Below, piece after piece: positions 11,951-22,692 of a stretch of DNA of 64,000 nt. The DNA comes from Purpureocillium takamizusanense. Its lineage: Eukaryota > Ascomycota > Sordariomycetes > Hypocreales > Ophiocordycipitaceae. The notes beneath the pieces are model-generated. The model ran no database searches and was not told the origin of the DNA. It saw only the letters and a program-made list of their open reading frames with translations. The stretch spans positions 1,178,001-1,242,000 of the forward strand of contig NC_063077.1 of NCBI RefSeq assembly GCF_022605165.1, read 5' to 3'. Each line of letters opens with the position of its first letter. Position 1 is the first letter of the stretch. Made by a program: the position numbers and the translations under genes.

Positions 11951-14900
11951 ATGCATCTTGTCTCTATGCAGCATCATCCCCACCACCAACAACAGGGTCC
12001 TCCGCCTTCGCAACACCTTCAACATTCGCGACCGCCGAGCATTGTCCACCAGCAGCATCACCCGCAGGCTCACACGCCGCAGCAGCAGCAGCAGCATCAG
12101 CATCAGCAGCAGCATCAGCATCAGCAGCAGCATCAGCAGCAGCAGCAACACCACCACCAATCTCAGCAGGCGCAGCACCACCAGGGCGCATATTCGGCCA
12201 CGCACTCCCTCCCGCAGGCCTACCAACCAGGCAGCCACGGCGCCAGCTCCCAAGACAACCTGGGCTACTATAGCCATCCGAGTCCCTATAGCACTCCGGG
12301 TGCCAACAGCGGATACACCTCCGCAGGTGAGTTCAGGAGCGAAGCCGTTGACATGACATACCAGGTGCTGACGTCGGCCACTTGCTAGCAGACACCTCCG
12401 ACATGATGGCCGCCGCGCAGATGCCTAGACCACCTTACCCTCCCATGTCCTATCATACGCCGCAGTCCAACTCGCCCGCGTCGGTCGCCTCACCCTCTCA
12501 GCATGACCAGCATCGCAGCATATACGGGCAGCCCCCGTCCCAGCACCTCCAGCAGTCCATGTATTACCAACCGCAACCGCACTACCAGTCGATGCCGCCT
12601 CACCCTGCCGCCTCGCCCTATGCCCAGCACGCGCATCACCCGCAGCAGTCGATGACCTCGCAGCCCAATATGATGATGTCGCACCCAGCACCTCAGAACC
12701 AGATGACGCAGCACGCGGCGCAACACGCTCAGGCGGGCATGACGGGTAGTCCGCGGCCCAAGATTGAGTCCCAGGTTCCCGTGCAGCTCCAGAAGCAGGC
12801 GCAGACGTCCCCGATGCCGCAACCGCAACACCAGCATCAGCATCAGCACCAGCACCAGCAGAGCGCGCCGCAGCTGCAGAGCCCCGGCAATCAAGCTGCT
12901 GGCGTGAATCCCAACGCTGCCCCTGGGCCCATCCCCGCCACGACTCCGCTCGTGGTGAGGCAGGACGGAAACGGCGTGCAGTGGATCGCGTTCGAGTACT
13001 CGCGCGACCGTGTCAAGATGGAATACACGATCCGGTGCGACGTCGAGTCGGTCAACACGGACGAGCTGTCCCCCGAGTTCAAACAGGAGAACTGCGTCTA
13101 CCCCCGGGCCTGCTGCCCCAAGGACCAGTACCGCGGCAATCGCCTCATGTACGAGACGGACTGCAACCGGGTGGGCTGGGCGCTGGCGCAGCTCAACGCT
13201 CCGCTGCGCGGCAAGCGAGGCCTGATCCAAAGGGCGGTGGACAGCTGGCGGAACAGCAACCAGGACCCCAGGCTTCGAAGCCGACGCGTTCGTCGCATGG
13301 CCAAGATGAACACGCGCAAGCAGGTCCCGGGAACCCCCACGCCACACCCCGGCGCGGCGCACATGCCCGGCCCCGGCGGCCCGCCAGGGATGTCGGCCGC
13401 GCCGCCCATGGGACCTGGAGGTGGCCCCGCGATGGGCAAGCCGGGGTTGAGCAGCATGGGACAGCCAATGCACCACCATGCCGGGGCCCATCCCGATGGA
13501 AGCGCCCCCGGCGGAGGAGACGAAGTCGGTATGTTCCACCAGATGTGATTTGAGAGCCTCGCATCTGCCCGCGTTTGCACTGCTTTGATTTGCTCCCTGC
13601 AAGCACCTCGATGCATCGCATTGCACTGCACTGCACTGCACAGCACAGCACAGGGGCCCGACGTCACGAGAGACGTTGTGTTGCTTTGATGATACCAAAC
13701 CTTCTTCCACCCCTGTTCTCGCATTTGTTTCTTTCTCTCCCCCCCACTGTCATTGCAAAAAGAAAAAGGGTTCGCGCACATTTGGTTCTTCGCGTCTTGT
13801 CTCCTATGTCCTCTCGAGTCCCTTCTTCCTGTTGAAGGGGGACGAGCATTTCCTCTCTTGTCGCGACGTCTGGGAATGGGCCTGTATCAAATCTTTCTTG
13901 CTTCACACATTTTCCTGTTATATATAGGCAAGGGTGGGGGGGATTCGCGTGCTGCCGCACCAAGGGGCCCCCCTCCCTCCGTGCCACCCCCGTCACAGCG
14001 ACACAGCAGCCTGCTGCAGAGACGGCGAGTTTCAGAACGAATCTCGGAATGTCACAACCTTCTGTACATTATCATAAAGTCGCACACGGCCGTCGCCGCT
14101 GTCATGTCCTCTTTATCCCTCTGCATTAGCATCGCTGCTGGTTTTCGTGCGACTCATAGACGAGCTCAATCAGCCTCTTGGCTATATTAAGTTGCAACCA
14201 TGTTGGCAGAATCAATTTGTTTGCTTGCTTGTCTCAGGCAGGAACAGAGGATGGGGAGAGTGCGAGGGACGGAGAGAGACAGAGCAAGAGCCAAAAAAAA
14301 AAAGAAAGCAAGGACACATTGAGACAAAACAGCCACACATCCCGGGGTCCCCGACACATCCCTCCACCACACGACACGGCCGCGTCGAGACAGCATGTCA
14401 CTAATGATCTTGGGCTAACATTTCTATTCTGTTGAGGCAACGGCAATTCGTACGAGGATCACCACCACCACCACCAGGGCCCGGCACATCCAGGACATGC
14501 GGGTGGCGGCGATGACGTGAGACAGTCGCACGTCTTCACCGGGTACGGGGCCCACGGCTACCCTGGCGGCGCCCAGGGAGGACCCATGTCTCACATGGCT
14601 CCCCGGGCCGGCGGCGCGATATCAGCCCGAGCTCACAGCAGGACCACGGCCGACGAGCCCGAGGGGCTGTTCCCCGACATTCCTGAGGCCAAGAAGCGCA
14701 AGTTCATCCTCGTCGAGGACAACGTGCGCGGCTCGCGGCTCCGCGTGCGGGTGACGCTGGACGGCGTCGACACCAACGAGATCCCCGATAGCTTCCGCAA
14801 GGGCGCTAGCCTGTATCCCCGCAGTTACTTTCCCCGCGAGATGCAGAGCCCTCCGCCGAGCGCGACGGGCTCGCGCTTCTTTGTGGATGACATGGACGAT

Positions 14901-15352
14901 GACGGGACGCAGGAGACGGAGGGCCGTGAGGCCGGCCGCGGCCGCGGCACCAAGTCGATGGGCGAAACGGTTCGGGTCACCATGGCTGAGGGAGATGACG
15001 GCGAGGCGACGGTCCCGAGAATGAGAAAGTCGATCCGCGGCAGGGAGGTCAAGCTCAACGACCTGGCGTACCGAATGGCGTGGCTGCAGAGCCGCGTGTT
15101 TGCCGGGAGGACCGTCTTCCTCCAGCGCGCCAGTAAGTCTAGATGGAAAACGCGAGTCGGGTCGCGTCGGGGAGCCAGAGAAAGCTAACGCGGTGGGCCA
15201 CAGTGGACTGCTATCGCAACAAGACGCGCGCTGCCATTGAGGCGACCATGCAGGACGTTGCAGCCGTCGCTCCCCACTACGAGACCCGGACGGGCAAGAA
15301 GCGATGGACCGACCGGAGTAAGCGAGGCGAGCAAGATGAGGTGGAGGATTAG
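11951..15352 (+). CDS. Gln/His-rich regulator with tandem conserved fungal domains (candidate Medusa/Acr1/Ren1 family)
   Basis: Four exons are proposed: 11951-12326, 12392-13528, 14437-15132 and 15204-15352. All phases agree and give about 785 residues. The first third is Gln/His-rich low complexity. Exon 2 ends with a well-ordered domain (about 12950-13310) containing FEYSRDRVKMEY, CVYPRACC and NRVGWALAQLN. A second, recognisably related copy (about 14690-15290) has KKRKFILVEDN, YPRSYFPREM, AYRMAWLQSRVF and, after splicing, FLQRAMDCYRNK. I remember this domain type as a fungal-only family of unknown structure (DUF8032-like). The Medusa/Acr1/Ren1 conidiation-regulator assignment rests on the glutamine-rich, two-block layout and memory, so treat it as a candidate. 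A nuclear role is inferred from basic clusters. Start uncertain: ATGs at 11951 and 11966 both have weak context and sit beside an intron-acceptor-like sequence. The end could extend through a possible donor at 15318 and acceptor before 15451. Confidence 0.75.
12060..12185 (+). repeat. CAG/CAT-rich tract encoding poly-Gln/His
   Basis: Runs of CAGCAGCAT inside exon 1 encode alternating Gln and His. A shorter run lies in exon 2 (about 12825-12862). In-frame length variation would be expected between strains. Confidence 0.9.
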
Positions 15353-18300
15353 AGAGTGAGGATTGTGGGGTTTGGGGAGGGGCGGTTCGGGACCGGGAGG
15401 ATTTCTTGCCATTCTTGTCACTCCTTGTCCGTCTTTGGTGCTCTTTACAGATTCCCCGAGCGTTAGCGACTCTTGTGGTAGGTTCTGTAATGGCGGGTCA
15501 TGGCCTCAACGAAAGGTCGACTTTGTGACTTTGGACGTGGAGGAGACGGCGGACGGGTTCATTTATTTCTCCAGCTCATGGCCGCGTGCGGTCTTGGGCC
15601 GCGTCGACACTATTTGTGCGGATATTTTGTATAGCCGATTGAAAAAACATATGTGAATAGACAAAGACCTTTGGCACGCATACATATATGGCTGGACGAG
15701 CAGGCGCGCGAAGACTACATGTTCTGGTGGTGAATAGATTGCCTTTCTGACCGAGGGCAGTGGCCGCCGATTTAGGGGTGTGTGCACACGCGCGCGGGGG
15801 CCCGGGCCCAAGCCAGCGGTTCGTCCCGGTTGGTGGTGCGTCCTGCAAGACGACGGGTAGACGTGCATGCATGCGTCGCTGCAGGACACGATGGGAACCC
15901 TGCCATGCCTGCCTGCCTGGCGAGAGGCGGGGAGGTGGGAGGGGGGAAGGGGGGAGGGCTGACGAAGCGGGCCGGACACGGGAGGGGAGGGGGATGGCTG
16001 CGGTACGGTACGGTGGGCAGGGGAGGCGTCGGAACGGCGGAGAACCTTGAAAGCAGGACGGGAGTGAGTGGAGGGTCCAGGCAGCCAGCCCAGGGGGCCT
16101 GGAGGTGGGGGGGGGGAACGGGGGACCGGGAGGGCCCGGGCGGCGGAGCGCCGTTCGCGGGAGGGGGGTCCCGGGGGTCGGGGGTCGGGGTCCGGGGGTT
16201 GGGCGTTTGAGCAGGCCCAGGGTCCTATCCTGTCTGGATGGACGGATGCGTCGGCTGTTTTGTGTGGATGTGCAGAGCGCTGACGAGATCTGAATTCGCG
16301 GGGTTTGGGGGGGGGGGGGGATAAAGACGCGGGAGGGACAGTACCGAAGGTACGAAGTACATACCAACTTAGGTAGGTAGGCTGGCTGGCATGGACGGGA
16401 GGCAGGGCGGGGTATAAAGTACAGAGTGTGGGGGAAGGGAATTGCTGCTGCGATTTATTACTATTACTGCTAGGGCCTGGCTGGGCAAGGCATAGATAGG
16501 TTACGCATAGGGTGAGGTGAGGCTAGGTGGAGAGTGCCCGGGGGCGGGGCGGCGGATGGAATGGGGGGATGGATGATGGATGGATGGATGGATGGATGGG
16601 GGGATGGGGGGACGGACGAGGTGGTCTTGCGCGAGTAACTAGCGGCCGTGCTGCATGGGAGCGGGCAACCTTGCTGGAGGTGCGCAGCAGCTGCTGCTGC
16701 AGAATGCCAGGCAGGGCAGGGCAGGGCGGGCGGCTCAACTCGACACAACCAACCTTGTAAACCCCGGGCGGGGCAGCAAGCATCAACACTCCCTGGTAAG
16801 CGGGCCGCCGTGACGGACGGAGGACCCCCCCGGGGCCGTGATCGTCGTCAATTTCGGCCTCGAACTGCTTGCGAGCTGGATGTGCGTGACCCCGAGTAAG
16901 GTGACGCATGTATGTACTCTTCCCTCGCCGCAAGGCTACCTAAGATAGGTTTAGAAGAAACAAGGCGGATGGATCCTTCTCCCCTGCTCCCCCGCAAAGC
17001 TGCTGCGCATCCCCCCGCGCTCCTGACCTCCCCTGACCTCTATAATAAGGTCGCCCAGGCTTCGTCTGAACCCCACATCCCCATATATCAAACGGCCCCT
17101 CCTCCTCCTCGTCCGCGGTATAGCAAGGGAATATCTGGTAATGCACTTCGCGCGCAAAGACGGAGGGGGGTGGAGGAGGCGATGGGGGCGATGGCGTCTC
17201 GCCTCCCTTCCTTCGGGTCTGTTCGTGGGAAGGATCTGTGGGTGGGAAATGGGTAGGGACCGAACAAACGAGTCATGAGATCTGCGACATCGTCTGGAGA
17301 CGTGACGTGAACGTGTGCGATTGACAAAGACTACGAATCAGAAGTCCATTATGGTCTGCGCGTGTGTCGTCTTGTTCTCTAGGTGCGTGCTCTCGCGGGT
17401 CGGTCGCAGGCACTGGCGATCCAGAGTGCCTTGCTTGACGCGGGGACACTGCCTTGCAGCATCGCTCCCGTGTCCTGGTGGACATTTTACTAATTGGTAT
17501 TCGGGTATAGACGTGCTCTAGCAGCAGCGTATCAGGCAGTTTCACGCCCAGACTCAAGTCCAAGTGCCTGGCTCAAGAATGACTCTGACGCGCGAAAGCA
17601 CTGAACTCGAGGGGACGGGAATGAAACCCTTGAAGTTCGAGTCCAGCTTGTGCACTCCACGATAGAGCCAAGTGTAGCAGCCAGCGCGAGCCTTGACCAA
17701 AGTTCACCTATGCCTGTACTTGTCTCGAACGCCGACCAGCTCCGATGCTCTGCCCTACTCTCTCGGGGCGCTGCTTGCATCCTCGCCGCGACGGGAACCC
17801 CCTGTGAGGCGGGAGGCCGTAGGGAGTCTGCAATGTCTGGCGAGGGGCGAGGGCTCGCTCGTCGTCTTGGCCATGTTTTGTCTCGAGAGGCTGTACGATT
17901 CGAGGTGGAACTGTATAGACGTGCCGAGAGTCTTGCGCCTACGACGCGGCCCTTGTGCGGTGCGGGTCTGCCTGGCCTCTATGAGGTGTCCTGAACAGCG
18001 TCTGGAGCCAGGCGTTTCTGCCCGGTACCCCCTGGACAGGATGTCGGGAGGGCTCTCCTGAATGTGCCAGGCCGGGTCCCGCTTCGTTGGGCAAGGCGGC
18101 CGACTTGTTCCTGGCTTGGCTTGCACTTCATGGACTGCCTTGCCTGATTCGGCCTCATCGTCGGCACTCTTTCTTCGTTTGGTCTTCGTATAAGTCTTAG
18201 CCTCGGTCATGTCGGACGGCATTAATCCGGCTCCAACGAGAGGGACCTGCCTCAGAACCCACTGTGCCGCGACGGCTTGGCTGGGTACATCTCTCCTTGC

Positions 18301-19435
18301 GTCCACGTAACCAACATGGCCCGGATCGACTTTTGTCACTAGACCGCTACATGGTTCAGTCGACTCTATGATTCCTTTCGCGAACACCACCTTGTTCATG
18401 GCGGCTTGCAGCATTTACTTGCGCTTCTCCTCTGGGCGCTCTGACGGTGAGCATCTTTCTGGGATCGCAGATAGACCCGACGGACTTCTGCTCTGCCTCA
18501 AATGTAGTCTCCCATGCTTGGCCACCTTCATCCTGACGCTGCATCAGGGACGCAGTCGTCCGGATCACATTCCTAGTCGTGTACGGGTTTCGGTATCTGC
18601 CCGTTTCACCAGCGTCCGCCAGCGTTTGTCGTGCTCTGGCTTCAGTCGCACGACTCAAGTCATTGAGCAGCAGCGCCCATCGTCTGCAGCCACAATCCGT
18701 TGTAGCACCGCCTAAGCTATGACGAAAGAGAAGGTATACCGATGGTGCCCGTGCTATTCTGTCCTTGTAGTTGTGTAAGTGGCATTGACTGCTTCAACGA
18801 AGTTGCGAGGACGCAAATAGGTGCCATATGCCGGGTTTTGATGGTGGGGGAGAGGGGAGGGGGGGGGGGGAAGGCTAGATTTAGTTAGTGCCTGCTTAGG
18901 CAGGAATGGAAGGTTCAGCCCATCAGTAGCGTCCGGGGGGGGTTTGGGTTCGGTGCCCGCAAACCCGCATTGGACCCTCCGCTAACGAGAGGGTTGGCAT
19001 CGTTTTTGCCCCCTTCCACCTCAACCCCCTTTTGACGTGCGGTTTGTCGCTCGACACATGCTCGCGACAGCGTCGTCCAGCCTCAAACCGCGTCCCTCCC
19101 TCAAGCGAGCGAGCTACCGGGCGAAAGACAACCCCCCGACGCAGACGGTGAGCGAGCGACGGCTCGGGCGATGCCACTCGGGCGTCTTGGCCAGGCTGGC
19201 AACGGCGGCGCGCCCCAGGGCCAAGGCGGCACTTGAGACGGGTCTTGGCTTTGTCTTGCCTGCCTGCCCGCCTGCCTGCCTGCCTGCCATCGCGGGGACC
19301 CCTCAGTAGCCCAACCGGCGGGAACACTACCGACGACGACACAGCGGCAGCGACGAGGGTGGCGGATCGAGGACTCTGACCTGCATACGTGCACCCATAC
19401 CCGTGTGCCTATCGAGCCGACGGGTCGGCCCAACC
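15353..19435. other. intergenic, no supportable gene
   Basis: The first 300 bp is probably the 3' flank of the upstream gene. From 15.8 to 16.6 kb the plus strand is strongly G-rich, including an ATGG repeat. From 17.2 to 18.7 kb the composition becomes balanced, and minus-strand frames at 17755-18414 and 18356-18658 look marginally protein-like but match no family I know. 18.9-19.4 kb is probably the promoter of the proline-rich gene, with a CTGC-type repeat near 19260-19290. Confidence 0.5.
16567..16600. repeat. (ATGG)n microsatellite
   Basis: About eight ATGG units flanked by G-runs. Confidence 0.9.
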
Positions 19436-21583
19436 ATGACACGCCACGAGCAGCACGAGAAGCAGCAGCAACTTGCCAGCGGCGGCAGAACGAACCGCGA
19501 GAGCTACCCGCCGCCGCTCTTCGTCGCCGAGCTCGACGCCGCGCCAATGCACGGCACCGTCCCGACGCCCGACGGCGGCCTCGCCTTTGAGATGCCGGGC
19601 GACTCGGCGACTCGGCGGAAGCAGGGCCTCACCCCCGAGCCGATCAAAAGACCGCCGCCGGCCGACGTGGATTCGGCCTCGGTGCAAGCGAACCCGTGGC
19701 CATTTTATCTCGAGGAAACTCCCGCGACCGCGGCGGCGCACAAGTCGGAACACAAGAATGACGACAAGGAGGCGGAAGGGTCCGCGGCGCGGGAGCCCGC
19801 AAATCCGTGGCCGTATCATGGCCCGTCAGGGGAGGGCGATGATGCACCCCGGGCGACAGTGTACCCGCAGGCGCTGACGCCTGGTCCGCGAGAGGCAGGC
19901 GATGGTGATGCCGATGCTGGAGACGAGGGGCAGCACGTGGCGGCTGGCGAGGCTGATGGCGTGGCATATCCGGCGCCGTTGAGGATATCGCGCCCGCAGG
20001 CGATGTCGCCCAAGTCGCCGACGGTGTACCAGCCCTACTCGCCGCCCCCTGAGCGCGAAAATGACGGCCCGGATGCGAATGTGCGTCCACCTGCGGCGTC
20101 CAAGGATGGGACGACAACGACACTCGCATACCGGCCGTATCAGCCGTCAGAGTCTCCGCCGCCGCCCCAGGGCGACCCTGGCCAACGCCCCCCGGCGCCC
20201 ATGGGCGCGGCCCCGCATCACTTCTATATCTCACCGGAGACGAAGCCCGGATCGACGCCGTCTAGCCCCCGACCGCCCCAATCCACGACTCCTATCGCAG
20301 AACCAACCGTAGGAGCAGCAGCAGTCCAGGCCACGCAAAGCCAGGGCAAAACGGTTGAACCGCCTATGTACTCGCCTCAGCCACAGACGTCGAGTCCGCC
20401 TGCGCCGGCCAATGTGTCCTTGGCTGCTGTGCCGTCAGCCACATCGACATCGCTGTCGCCGGGTGCGGTCCAGAGCCAACAGGGGCCGGCGATGGGATCA
20501 GCTCTGCGACCGGCCTCTGCCTCGCCTCGCCCCCCGAGCGCGAGTATCCCGCCCAGCTCCGCCGCCTCCTCTACTTGGGCCTCTGCACCGCACTCTCCCC
20601 TCAACCCCCCATGGCCGGCGGTAGGTTCAGCGCCGCAGCAACCCATCTACGCCCCCCAGCCGTATTCCCACGACGCCCACGCCGCTCTCGCCTCTCCCGT
20701 GCCTGGCATGACACCCATCTCTCCCTTGCCGCAAGGTTATCCTCCTCATCCGATGCACTCGCCGTCCCCTGTCAACTCGACGTACAGCATCCCGCAGCAG
20801 ACATACACTCCCACCACGTCCCCGCCGCTACCCTCACCACATCAGACTCAAGTCCCGGCAACTGCCGAACCACAACCGCAGAGACCGCCCTTCCATCAGG
20901 CCATGCCCGACCCAAGCATGCCTCAGCAGCACACCCCGCAGTCCCCTCCGCCGCCGTATCCGTACGGATCACCTGGTCCCGGGCCTCAGCCGATGCATCA
21001 TCAACCATACATGCCGTCCCCGGGTCCTACGAATGGGCCTGGCGGCTATCCCTCTCCGTACGGACCGTTCCCGCCGTATAATCCTGCCGACGCAAAGCAC
21101 CCACCCCCGCTGCCGCCTCGCCCCATGCCCGGGCCGTACGCCCCCATGGCGCCGATGCCCACGGGCTTCGGGTCCGGGCCTCCAGGCGCCGCCGCGTACC
21201 CACCGCCGCCCAAGACCATGTACCCTCCCAGGCCGCACCTGCCGCCGCCGCTGCCCCCGCGTAACGGGTCCGCCGGCGGCAGCCTGTTCAGCAGCGCGTC
21301 GGCCAAGAAGTGGCTCGACAAGACGAGCCAGGTGCTGGAGAGTAAGCTCGAAGCCGTGTTGCAGGGTCCGCCGGGCCCGCCTCACCGGCCGGCGTATACG
21401 GGCCAACCGCCGCCACAGCAGTACCACCAGTATCACCAACAGCAGCAGCAGCACGGCTCGAGGGGGCCGCCGGGGCCGCAGTACGGGTATGGACCCGGGG
21501 GACCGCCCGGCCCAGGTGGATACGCTGCCGGGCCGTGGGGACCGCCACCACCTGGGCCAGGGGGGCCGGCGCGGTACGCATGA
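19436..21583 (+). CDS. proline-rich protein of unknown function
   Basis: Single uninterrupted frame of 715 residues. The chosen ATG (CAACCATGA context) is the first in frame; the frame opens 33 nt earlier on a GTG. The composition is Pro/Ser/Ala/Gln, predicted disordered for nearly the whole length. Visible features: two NPWP[FY] repeats (residues about 86-90 and 123-127); many YxPYxP and PxxP stretches; a PPPY motif near residue 507, suitable for WW-domain partners such as Rsp5-type ubiquitin ligases; and one predicted helix near residues 622-645 (AKKWLDKTSQVLESKLEAVL) after a Ser/Gly linker. The tail is Gly/Pro/Tyr-rich. The helix is the best candidate for a conserved functional patch. Codon periodicity and length make it a convincing gene. 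No enzymatic domain, signal peptide or membrane segment was seen. Adaptor or scaffold function is inference only. Confidence 0.8.
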   Translation: MTRHEQHEKQQQLASGGRTNRESYPPPLFVAELDAAPMHGTVPTPDGGLAFEMPGDSATRRKQGLTPEPIKRPPPADVDSASVQANPWPFYLEETPATAAAHKSEHKNDDKEAEGSAAREPANPWPYHGPSGEGDDAPRATVYPQALTPGPREAGDGDADAGDEGQHVAAGEADGVAYPAPLRISRPQAMSPKSPTVYQPYSPPPERENDGPDANVRPPAASKDGTTTTLAYRPYQPSESPPPPQGDPGQRPPAPMGAAPHHFYISPETKPGSTPSSPRPPQSTTPIAEPTVGAAAVQATQSQGKTVEPPMYSPQPQTSSPPAPANVSLAAVPSATSTSLSPGAVQSQQGPAMGSALRPASASPRPPSASIPPSSAASSTWASAPHSPLNPPWPAVGSAPQQPIYAPQPYSHDAHAALASPVPGMTPISPLPQGYPPHPMHSPSPVNSTYSIPQQTYTPTTSPPLPSPHQTQVPATAEPQPQRPPFHQAMPDPSMPQQHTPQSPPPPYPYGSPGPGPQPMHHQPYMPSPGPTNGPGGYPSPYGPFPPYNPADAKHPPPLPPRPMPGPYAPMAPMPTGFGSGPPGAAAYPPPPKTMYPPRPHLPPPLPPRNGSAGGSLFSSASAKKWLDKTSQVLESKLEAVLQGPPGPPHRPAYTGQPPPQQYHQYHQQQQQHGSRGPPGPQYGYGPGGPPGPGGYAAGPWGPPPPGPGGPARYA

Positions 21584-22076
21584 GAGAGTCGCATTCGGAA
21601 GTGCATTGGAACAAGGAGACGATGGCACGCTCGTCGTATATGCGGTGTGCCGCCTCACATTCTATTTTCGGGGCAGTCTGCTGTCGGTGTACAGTCAGTC
21701 ACACACGGGAGGTTCTCATGGGTGAGCGGGCTCGCGTAGGCTGGGCCATGCGGCGCACGAGCGTAGGGGACGGAAGGCGTGCTTCTTTCTCAGTGGTCAT
21801 TGCATAGTCCCTGGCGTTGGTTTGCCGGATCGACGGCCTGCATATTAGGGGTATACCAGCCGCATCTATACTTGATATAATACAAGTGCTGTTTGCAACA
21901 AAGCTATTGACGTGAGCGGCCATCTAGAAGATTTTGTCGTGGCTGTTCCTCCTTACCACGGCCTTTTGTTCCCCAATCATACTTTGCGCAACCTCGCTGA
22001 AAGCCCCCAACGTGTCGGGGGTTGGAGAATATACCTCCACGACCCGGTCATGGACGACAGGCTATCGCCGGGAGGG
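21584..22076. other. convergent 3' intergenic region
   Basis: Lies between the plus-strand proline-rich gene and the minus-strand small secreted protein gene, so both 3' untranslated regions fall here. AT content rises near 21.84-21.90 kb. No coding frame. Confidence 0.6.
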
Positions 22077-22692
22077 TTACTTGCACACGACGCCCGTTAC
22101 AAAACCATTCTCGTTGACGATAACATCGCATTTGCCAGTGCTCTCAGAGCACTGCGATGTTTCGGAAGAGGCAGGTTAGCTTTGAATCTTTGATAAGGGG
22201 GGAGGTGATAAGGACAGGGAGGGCCTCTTTTTGTTGCCGGGGAGGGAGGGGGCGGGCGCGTACGGGCGTACGATGCATATGTGTGTCCGTTTGTCTTTTG
22301 CAACAATAGGGGATGGATCCTGGCAACATGGTATTGATGAATAGGGCGTACCTGTGACTCTGAGGGGCAGGGGCGATCGACGACGTTGATGACTTTGTGC
22401 TGTGCCCCGTACATGTCTATCGAGCCAACGCGCTGGATCGCCTTGAAGTAACATTTCTGGTTGACGGCCAGGCAAAACTGTGTAATGGGGAGAAAGCGCA
22501 AGGCGTATTAGCTTAGTACCTTACTACCACCACTACCACCAGGTACTCTCTATTTTTCCAGCATTGCTGCCGTCTCGGGGGACATGTACTCCTAGGGCAA
22601 CTCACTCCTTCTGTGTCGTGGACTTTACGCTTGCGGTCGCGCGCCGCGCCGAGGGCGGCGGCAAAGATGACGATGATGAAGCCGGACTTCAT
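22077..22692 (-). CDS. small secreted cysteine-rich protein, three exons, unknown function
   Basis: Minus-strand exons 22692-22606, 22477-22352 and 22151-22077 splice to a 95-residue protein. Donors are GTGAGT and GTACGC. Acceptors ACACAG and CGCAG are preceded by branch-like GCTAAT and GCTAAC. All three exons are multiples of three. Residues 1-17 (MKSGFIIVIFAAALGAA) form a textbook signal peptide. A basic RDRKRK stretch follows, a possible Kex2-type processing site. The mature part has six cysteines (about residues 31, 38, 66, 72, 79 and 94), consistent with three disulfides, and ends CK-stop. No transmembrane segment or known domain was seen. Size, secretion signal and even cysteine count match the general profile of fungal secreted effectors or antimicrobial peptides, but I do not recognise the family. 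No single exon exceeds 126 nt, so single-frame gene calling would miss it. Confidence 0.8.

Noticed and set aside
12490..13710. 406-codon minus-strand open frame
   Set aside because: Antisense of exon 2 of the Q/H-rich regulator; composition mirrors its codons.
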